Assembly (NCBI GenBank): GCA_910586275.1
Contig: CAJUIM010000062.1
Coordinates: 1 to 20,641 of the forward strand
Length of the DNA: 20,641 nt
Reading direction: 5' to 3'
From: an uncultured Lachnospiraceae bacterium
Lineage (GTDB): Bacteria; Bacillota; Clostridia; Lachnospirales; Lachnospiraceae
Positions 15,073 to 20,641 of the stretch are shown in pieces; position 1 is the first letter of the stretch, and the number at the start of each line of letters is the position of its first letter. The notes under the pieces are model-generated. The model was not told where the DNA came from. It worked only from the letters and a program-made list of their open reading frames with translations, and searched no databases. A program made the position numbers and the translations under genes.

Positions 15073-17448
15073 ATGGAAGAGAAAGTAATAAAAAGACAGG
15101 AAACAAAAAGACAGGAAGCAGAAAGCCAAAAGAATATTTTTCCGGAAACCCGCTGGATATGGATACCGGACCAAGAGGAAAAAGTAAGGGATAAGCCGTC
15201 TCTTATCTATTTCAGGAAGCAATTTCATGCAGACAGGCTTCCGGAAGAATACATCATTAAAATTTCGGCGGATACCCGTTACAAGCTATATGTAAACGGA
15301 GAGTTCCTGCAGTTTGGGCCGGCAAGGGGAGACGATAAAGTATGGTATTACGATGAAGTGAACCTTGCCCCCGCCTTACGGGAGGGGGAGAATGTGCTGG
15401 CGGTGGAAGTACTGCGTTATCCGCTGGCTTACGGAGAGGGGAATTTCGGCATGTTCCGTACCGCTTCGCCGGGGCTTTATGTGGAGGAAGCGGATGCCGG
15501 ACGGGCAGAATATCATTTGGCCACGGACTCTTCTTGGAAATGCAGGAAGGCTGAGGAGTATCATATCAGGAGGGAAGCGCCGGGATTTGCTCCGCTTATG
15601 TATTTGGAAGAGCGGTGGGGGGAGGAGGCATTTCAGGGCTGGAAGCTTGCGGGGTATGAGGAAAGCGGCTGGAGCCATGCCTTTGCCTATAATGTGATGG
15701 AACTGAAAGCCGCTGCCGTGCCGGCGGATTTGTCCCCACGCCCCATTCCGTATATGATGCTGGCGAGGAAAAAAGCGGGCAGCGTCGTGCCCAAGTATGA
15801 GCCGGAGACATCGGCCGGCTGGGAAGAACTGCTGAACGGTGAAGGGATATTGGAAATACCTGCGCATACAGAGACGGAGATTGAATTGCATGCGGGGGAA
15901 TTGGTCTGCGGGTATTTGTCGCTGCGTGTGCGGCATGGCAGGGGAACTGCCGTCAGGATTTTGTCATCCGAAGGCTATGTACAGGAAGGCGAAGGCATCC
16001 ACAGCAGGCTGCCGAAGAAAGGGGACCGCATGGACTGGGTACATGGGCATCTTCAGGGCTATGAGGACATTTACCATGTATCCGGTTACGGACTGGCGGA
16101 CAGAGAAGAAGTATATGAGCCGTATTGGTTCCGCACGTTCCGCTTCCTGCGGCTGGAAATCCGGACCGGGGAGGAGCCTTGTGTGCTGACTGGGCTGGAT
16201 TGTCTGGAAACCGGATACCCGCTGGAAGTAAAAGCGGGGGCGGAGACTTCCGATGAATCCATGGCAGGCATATGGGATATCAGCCTGCGTTCCTTAAAGC
16301 GGTGCATGCATGAGACATATATGGACTGTCCGTTCTATGAGCAGCTGCAGTATGCCATGGATTCCCGCAGCGAGATTCTTTATACTTATATGATATCTGC
16401 CGACGACCGGCTGGCAAGGCAGTGCATGGATGACTTGCGCAGATCCCAGAGAGCGGACGGAATGATTAACTGCTGCTATCCGAATTACGGACCCAATGTG
16501 ATACCGGGGTTTGCAATTTACTATATTTTAATGGTTTATGACCATATGATGTATTTTGGGGACCGGAAGCTGGTGCGGAAGCATTTGCCGTGCATTGACG
16601 GTATTCTGGAATATTTTGACACTCATTTGGAAGCAAGGGGGCTGGTGGGGAAGACAGGGGGACATATCAGCGAACGGTATTGGTCGTTTATTGACTGGTC
16701 GCCTATGTGGAATGAAAGCGTGGGAATGCCCCCTGCCGGTCTGCAGGGGCCTATTACTATGGAGAGCCTGCTTTACATTATGGGGCTGCAGCATGCCGCC
16801 AAGCTGTGTGAGTATGTGGGAAGGGCGGACACTGCGGCCGAATATCTGTGCCGTGCGGAAAGCGTGCAGGAAGCGGTAAACAGACATTGCAGGGATGAAG
16901 AAGGAGTGTACACGGACGGTCCGGGAATCCGTCAGTACAGCCAGCATTGTCAGATGTTTGCCTTGTTGACCGATACGGTCACAACGGAAGAGGGGAGGAT
17001 CCTGATGCAGAAAACTTTGGATGAGAGGGAGAAATATGCACAGTATACGGTATCCACTGCTTTCTATTTATTTCAGGCATTGGAAAAGGCCGGATTGTAT
17101 GAACGGACCGGTGAACTATGGGATACATGGCGAGGGATGCTTGCCAACCATCTGACGACCTGTGTGGAAAACAATACCGATGAGAGAAGCGACTGCCACG
17201 CCTGGGGGGCTTTGCTCCTGTATGAACTGCCGGCAGTCATACTCGGAGTGCGCCCGGCGGCGCCGGGGTTTGAGAAAATCCGGATAGCGCCTACGCCAGG
17301 ATACCTGACATGGGCAAGAGGGACGGCGGCCACGAAATGGGGGACGGTTTTTGTGGAGTGGGAAAGAAAGGAAGACGGGCGGCTGGAAGTATGTTATCAG
17401 GTGCCGGAAGGCATGGAAGATGAGGTGGAACTTGGATGGCAAAGATAA
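15073..17448 (+). CDS. Alpha-L-rhamnosidase, glycoside hydrolase family 78
   Basis: This encodes 791 residues from ATG 15073, with a modest AAGG about ten bases upstream. The first ~20 residues are a Lys/Gln/Glu-rich tail before the conserved TRWIWIPDQEE, so a later start cannot be excluded. Residues ~40-140 form a beta-sandwich accessory domain (FRKQFHA...ADTRYKLYVNGEFLQFGPARGD). The (alpha/alpha)6 barrel contains DCPFYEQLQYAMDSRSE with D418, E423 and D430. The spacing of 5 and 12 equals that of the functional acidic residues of GH78 BsRhaB (D567, E572, D579). E699 (TTCVEN) is a candidate for the general base, before SDCHAWGALLLYEL. A C-terminal beta domain follows, with GVRPAAPGFEKIRIAPTPG. 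GH78 enzymes release terminal alpha-L-rhamnose by inversion. There is no signal peptide, so it is intracellular. It overlaps the next gene by 13 bp. Confidence 0.9.
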   Translation: MEEKVIKRQETKRQEAESQKNIFPETRWIWIPDQEEKVRDKPSLIYFRKQFHADRLPEEYIIKISADTRYKLYVNGEFLQFGPARGDDKVWYYDEVNLAPALREGENVLAVEVLRYPLAYGEGNFGMFRTASPGLYVEEADAGRAEYHLATDSSWKCRKAEEYHIRREAPGFAPLMYLEERWGEEAFQGWKLAGYEESGWSHAFAYNVMELKAAAVPADLSPRPIPYMMLARKKAGSVVPKYEPETSAGWEELLNGEGILEIPAHTETEIELHAGELVCGYLSLRVRHGRGTAVRILSSEGYVQEGEGIHSRLPKKGDRMDWVHGHLQGYEDIYHVSGYGLADREEVYEPYWFRTFRFLRLEIRTGEEPCVLTGLDCLETGYPLEVKAGAETSDESMAGIWDISLRSLKRCMHETYMDCPFYEQLQYAMDSRSEILYTYMISADDRLARQCMDDLRRSQRADGMINCCYPNYGPNVIPGFAIYYILMVYDHMMYFGDRKLVRKHLPCIDGILEYFDTHLEARGLVGKTGGHISERYWSFIDWSPMWNESVGMPPAGLQGPITMESLLYIMGLQHAAKLCEYVGRADTAAEYLCRAESVQEAVNRHCRDEEGVYTDGPGIRQYSQHCQMFALLTDTVTTEEGRILMQKTLDEREKYAQYTVSTAFYLFQALEKAGLYERTGELWDTWRGMLANHLTTCVENNTDERSDCHAWGALLLYELPAVILGVRPAAPGFEKIRIAPTPGYLTWARGTAATKWGTVFVEWERKEDGRLEVCYQVPEGMEDEVELGWQR

Positions 17449-18080
17449 AACGGTTCGGATTGTACTTGGCAGCGGTATTCGTTTTGGGATTCGGCATAGT
17501 GCTGAATACGAAAGCGGGGCTTGGGGTGGGCTCTATCAATACATTCCCTTATGCGGTCAGCCAAATTACTCCGCTGTCGCTTGGGATGGCGACTACTCTC
17601 CTTTATTTTGTTTTTGTGGCGGCGCAGATTGGGATTTACCGGAAAGCGGAGGTAAAGATATTGCTACAGATACCGTTTTCCTATGTGATGGGTCTTGTGA
17701 TTGACTTTTATAACGGATGGATGGACTTTACGGTGGAGGGGCTGCCGCTGCAGCTGGCGGCTCTGGCGGCGGCGATTGCCGCCACTGCGGTGGGGGCTTT
17801 TCTGATGGTGGCTATGGAACTGGTTCCTAATCCGGCGGACGGAATGGCGCGGGCAGCAGGCTATGTGATGCATAAGGAGTTCGGGGAGGGAAAGCTGATT
17901 TTTGACTGCGGGATGATTTTGATTACGGCAGTGGTTTCGTTGGTGTTTGCACATAAGATAATAGGGATCGGAATCGGGACGGTAATGTCTGCTCTGTTTA
18001 TCGGGCGGCTGATTAAATTTCTGGGGAAGGTTTTCGGAGGGAAGACGGCAAGGATTGTGGAAGCGAGCAGGGGAAGATAG
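17436..18080 (+). CDS. YczE-like integral membrane protein
   Basis: This encodes 214 residues. The ATG at 17436 lies inside the end of the GH78 gene, with a 13-bp overlap in another frame and GAGGTGG about eight bases before it, so translation is probably coupled. About five to six hydrophobic segments are visible, beginning FGLYLAAVFVLGFGIVLNTKAGLGVGS. The LNTKAGLGVGSINT start and ELVPNPADGMARAAG region near residue 130 resemble the YczE/YyaS (DUF6198) membrane family. That family has no well-established transport substrate. Being the last gene of the run with a rhamnosidase suggests a role linked to the released sugar or aglycone, such as export or uptake, but this is inference from position only. 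Confidence 0.82.
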   Translation: MAKIKRFGLYLAAVFVLGFGIVLNTKAGLGVGSINTFPYAVSQITPLSLGMATTLLYFVFVAAQIGIYRKAEVKILLQIPFSYVMGLVIDFYNGWMDFTVEGLPLQLAALAAAIAATAVGAFLMVAMELVPNPADGMARAAGYVMHKEFGEGKLIFDCGMILITAVVSLVFAHKIIGIGIGTVMSALFIGRLIKFLGKVFGGKTARIVEASRGR

Positions 18081-18162
18081 TGCCGGCATCCTTATGCCGC
18101 CTGACGGGAGAGGGCTGCGGGCGGTATGGCAATGCCGGAACCGGCGGAGAACAGATAATTTC
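18081..18162 (+). other. Short gap with a small hairpin after the membrane protein gene
   Basis: CGGCAT (18084-18089) and ATGCCG (18094-18099) form a tight four-base-loop hairpin directly after the stop codon at 18078-18080. No T tract follows. It may help end transcription together with the larger stem at 18163. Confidence 0.4.
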
Positions 18163-18218
18163 CGGAATAACCAAAGGGCGGAAAACAGAGAATATGTTTC
18201 CGCCCTTTGGTTATTCCG
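18163..18218. terminator. 22-bp perfect stem between convergent genes
   Basis: The arms 18163-18184 and 18197-18218 are perfectly complementary over 22 bp, with core AACCAAAGGGCGGAAA, around a 12-base loop. It sits between the + strand locus and the convergent minus-strand gene ending at 18250, the expected place for a bidirectional terminator. Neither side has a real T tract, so it may work by stem strength, protect 3' ends, or belong to a repeat family in the genome. Confidence 0.65.
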
Positions 18219-18249
18219 TCTTATGAGGCATGTAAAGCAGGAGCATTTG

Positions 18250-20190
18250 TCATTGGCCGGAGAATGTATCGGAAGCATTGATAATGGCAACTTTTTCATT
18301 CAATACCCGGTCATTGGAAATAGGGTTGTCCGTACAGGTTACCGATTTCAGATTGGCAAGGCTCGCCAAGGGCTTTATGTCCGTAATGAAATTCCCGGAA
18401 ATATCCAGTTCCTCCAAGGCGGGCAGGTTTTGGGCGAAGCCGATGTCGGTCAGTTCGTTGTCCCCAATGCCCAAGGTGCGGAGCGACGGGAAGCAGGAGA
18501 GGAAATCAGTATGCTCATTTAAAGTCACATCGTCCCAATACACGGATACAACACCGCCGCTGTTATATACCTCCACGTTTTCGTAGAGTGTCAGCCCGTC
18601 CATTCTAAGTTCCTGTAAGGAAGGGTTTTCTTTTACCTTATCAAAATTTATCTCACATTCCATGCCGCTGATATCCAGCTGAACCAAGGTGGGCATGGAC
18701 AAAATCCCGGAAATATCGTCATAAGTGAGGACTCCCCGAAGGTCAAGTTTTCGCAGCGCAGGGAAACCGACGATAAATTTGGTGGGCTGTCCAAGGCCGA
18801 TATTGGCTCCCAAAGACAGTTCCTCCATTTTGGTCAGGCCGGAGAAAAGGGTGCCATCCCTTAGTTCGCATCCCGATAAACGCAGGGAAACCAATTCGGT
18901 CATTCCGGACAGGAAGGAGCAATCGTCAAAGTTGGAAAGTTCCAGCCGTCGGATGCCGGTCATTCTGCTGAGATCCGGCGGTTGGCAGTCATAAGGCAGC
19001 TCTATGTACAATTCCTGCAGATTGGTTAGGTTTTCCAAGGCGGACATGTCTTTCAGGTTATCGCAGTCTTCCAGCTTTAAAGTTTCCAGTTCCGGCCTTT
19101 CGTCCAGTCCGTCCAGCGTCAGTATGGCGGCTTTGTCAATGCGCAGGCATTTCAGGTTTTCCATGCCGGCCAGAAAAGTCAGGGCTTTCAGGTTCTTCGT
19201 ATCCAGTTCCAGCTCTTCCAGAGAATGCATGACATTCAATACGGAAAAATCCGTGACGGCATCGCAGCTTTCCAAGGTCAGGGATTTCAGTGCCGGCTGG
19301 CCGGCCAAGGGGCTGATGTCCGTCAGTTCGTAGCCGTCTATATAAAGAGTCTCCAGATTAGGGAAATCGGTCAGCCCGTCCAGGCTGCCTACCGCGACGT
19401 TCAGGCGGAGCTCCTTTATGGAGGAAGTATCCCCTATGAGTTCGGCCACTTTTTCCGGGGAGGAAGCGTAGCAGCCGATGCTTTGCAAAGCCAGACCTTC
19501 TATATCGCTTTTCTGCAGGGAACTGTCCACATTCAGTTTCTTCAGTCCCGTAAAGTGGCGTAGGGATTCCGAGCCTCCGGAGTTGTCTCTGGAAAAAGTC
19601 AGCCAGGTCAGTTCGGCCGTATGATCTTCCAGCGGGTTGGAAAAACTGTAGCCTATCAGTAGGTAATCCCAGTCGTAAGCGGTTTCCAGCCATTGAATTT
19701 TGGATAGTTCGCTGTCCGTGACTTCATCGGCGGGCTTTCCGAATATGTTTTCCGCCAAGAGGGCATAGATTCCGGAAAGGTGAGGCTCCGTTTCTTCGTC
19801 GGCAAAATAAACCGGAGGATTTTCATCCGTCTCCCACATGCTGTCTGCAGTGGAGATCTGGGGCTGGCTTTCCGTACTGGGCCGATTCGGGGGATATTGT
19901 CCGGTGCGGGATAGCCGGAAAGCGGTTCTGGCCACTAAAGTCAGGACAAAAAGGCAAATCGTTATTACTATGGCAGGGAATCTGTCGCCGCCATTCCCTT
20001 TCCGGCTGTTTTCTGCCGGCTGCCGCGGAATGTTTCTGTAGTCTGTCTGCCCCAGCACAATCACTTTTTCCTGTTCCCATTCCAGTGCGAAGGAACTGTT
20101 GCAGTACTCGCAGGTGGCAAAATTCTTATGCTCCTTATCTATTTTTAAATCCCCTCCGCAGGCAGGACACTTTAATTCCGTAATTTTCAT
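18250..20190 (-). CDS. Zinc-ribbon, membrane-anchored leucine-rich-repeat protein
   Basis: This 646-residue protein is read leftward from ATG 20188-20190. An AAGGAG lies about 13 bases upstream, a long spacing, but the zinc ribbon starts at once. Residues 8-30 carry two Cys pairs (CPACGG, C8/C11; CEYCN, C27/C30), a rubredoxin-like zinc ribbon common at the N-terminus of Firmicutes membrane proteins. Residues ~71-88 are one hydrophobic segment (FPAIVITICLFVLTLVA), placing the ribbon probably inside and the rest outside the cell. A Pro/Thr/Glu-rich linker follows. From about residue 210 to the end there are many 20-24-residue leucine-rich repeats of internalin-like type (LTDISPLAGQPALKSLTLESC, LEELDISGNFITDIKPLASLANLKSV in part). 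No enzymatic motif, sortase signal or secretion domain was seen. The function is unknown: ligand or surface binding is likely from the fold. Confidence 0.88.
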   Translation of the reverse strand: MKITELKCPACGGDLKIDKEHKNFATCEYCNSSFALEWEQEKVIVLGQTDYRNIPRQPAENSRKGNGGDRFPAIVITICLFVLTLVARTAFRLSRTGQYPPNRPSTESQPQISTADSMWETDENPPVYFADEETEPHLSGIYALLAENIFGKPADEVTDSELSKIQWLETAYDWDYLLIGYSFSNPLEDHTAELTWLTFSRDNSGGSESLRHFTGLKKLNVDSSLQKSDIEGLALQSIGCYASSPEKVAELIGDTSSIKELRLNVAVGSLDGLTDFPNLETLYIDGYELTDISPLAGQPALKSLTLESCDAVTDFSVLNVMHSLEELELDTKNLKALTFLAGMENLKCLRIDKAAILTLDGLDERPELETLKLEDCDNLKDMSALENLTNLQELYIELPYDCQPPDLSRMTGIRRLELSNFDDCSFLSGMTELVSLRLSGCELRDGTLFSGLTKMEELSLGANIGLGQPTKFIVGFPALRKLDLRGVLTYDDISGILSMPTLVQLDISGMECEINFDKVKENPSLQELRMDGLTLYENVEVYNSGGVVSVYWDDVTLNEHTDFLSCFPSLRTLGIGDNELTDIGFAQNLPALEELDISGNFITDIKPLASLANLKSVTCTDNPISNDRVLNEKVAIINASDTFSGQ

Positions 20191-20641
20191 TTTTGTATTT
20201 ATGCTCCTTCTTATCGTATATTTTATGCTTCCTTATTCACAAAGCTGCTCCCCTTGCATAAAGCCTGAAATCCAGTGCCTGAGTGCCGGCGTTTTTTTAA
20301 GGCCCGACTAAAAAATATCGTTCCTGACGCAGGCTGCGGTTTAAGTGAATGACATTGCCGAATAGAGACATTGTTTTCGGAGAGAGCGGCGGTTTGAGCC
20401 GACGGCATTGTGATTTTTTATCTATATTATATCATGCGTTTGCTTTAAGTTTCAATGAAACACCGGACTTTAAATACTATAATAATCATACTATGCCGGC
20501 AGGGATTTGTACAGTATTTTTGTTGTGGGAAACGCTTTATGCCGGTTTCCGGGCAAAGGTCAGCTGTAATTGTCTCTCTTTTGAGAATTGGTAACAGTTC
20601 AGCCTGAATGTTGTGTTGAGAGGCGGACGCACGGGAGGGAT
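20191..20641 (-). other. Leader and upstream region of the LRR gene
   Basis: No protein-coding gene is supported in the last 450 bases. The part from 20191 to about 20419 would be the 5' untranslated leader of the leftward LRR gene, about 230 nt and unusually long. No known riboswitch was recognised in it. The rest (20462-20641) is AT-rich then mixed sequence; a GGGAGGG near 20633 could be the ribosome binding site of a rightward gene outside the window. Confidence 0.4.
20426..20461 (-). promoter_or_regulatory. Promoter of the LRR gene with overlapping palindrome
   Basis: Read on the minus strand, TTGAAA (20450-20455) and TATAAT (20426-20431) are 18 bp apart, and the -10 is extended (TGATATAAT, 20426-20434). 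The palindrome GTTTCA-A-TGAAAC (20449-20461) covers the -35 and could be a repressor operator. Transcription would start near 20419. Confidence 0.7.

Noticed and set aside
13255..15228. A 657-codon open frame on the minus strand opposite the esterase and rhamnosidase gene starts
   Set aside because: The residue make-up (many His, Arg, Pro, Phe, Ile) is that of an antisense shadow of GC-rich codons, with no recognisable domain or ribosome binding site, and the + strand genes here have complete catalytic motifs.
20191..20420. A riboswitch in the LRR leader
   Set aside because: I could not match the leader to a known class from memory; only length and position argue for control.

Overview
The window looks like chromosomal DNA from a gut-type member of the Lachnospiraceae or a related Clostridia lineage. 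This is inferred from the gene families and their style: a YesM/YesN two-component system, a CUT1-type ABC importer with an LplA/YtcQ-like lipoprotein and no ATPase gene of its own, a domain-permuted GH3 enzyme, large cytoplasmic-looking glycosidases without signal peptides, and AGGAGG-type ribosome binding sites. No rRNA, tRNA, CRISPR array or complete mobile element was seen.

Left edge (1-1327): a scar. The 3' part of a tyrosine recombinase gene is followed by a cluster of 10-12 bp repeats, then the first ~95 codons of uvrB. uvrB breaks off abruptly and runs within a few bases into the last ~90 codons of a YesM-type sensor histidine kinase. The kinase fragment lacks its sensor, dimerisation and N-box parts. 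This is either a deletion/recombination junction next to an integrated element or an assembly misjoin.

Centre (1486-18080): a carbohydrate-utilisation locus, all on the + strand. In order it holds a YesN-like response regulator with an AraC-type DNA-binding domain; a circularly permuted GH3 beta-glycosidase; a solute-binding lipoprotein and two permeases; a 40-bp purine-rich tandem repeat; a metallo-beta-lactamase-fold hydrolase; a GH106-like glycosidase; a type-B carboxylesterase; a GH78 alpha-L-rhamnosidase; and a YczE-like membrane protein whose start overlaps the GH78 stop. The two rhamnosidase-like enzymes, the esterase and the beta-glycosidase suggest intracellular dismantling of an imported rhamnose-containing, possibly acylated, oligosaccharide or plant glycoside. 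The importer needs a shared ATPase from elsewhere.

Regulation: the promoter of the transporter operon (TTGTCC-17-TATAAT) is preceded by four AGGTCGG-like heptamers spaced 21, 23 and 21 bp. A two-heptamer version lies at almost the same distance from the candidate extended -10 of the GH3 gene. This fits direct-repeat binding by an AraC-type protein, and the neighbouring YesN regulator is the natural candidate.

Right edge (18163-20641): a 22-bp perfect stem separates the locus from a convergent minus-strand gene for a membrane-anchored protein with an N-terminal zinc ribbon and a long leucine-rich-repeat domain. That gene has its own well-formed promoter. The last 450 bases have no recognised gene apart from this promoter and leader.
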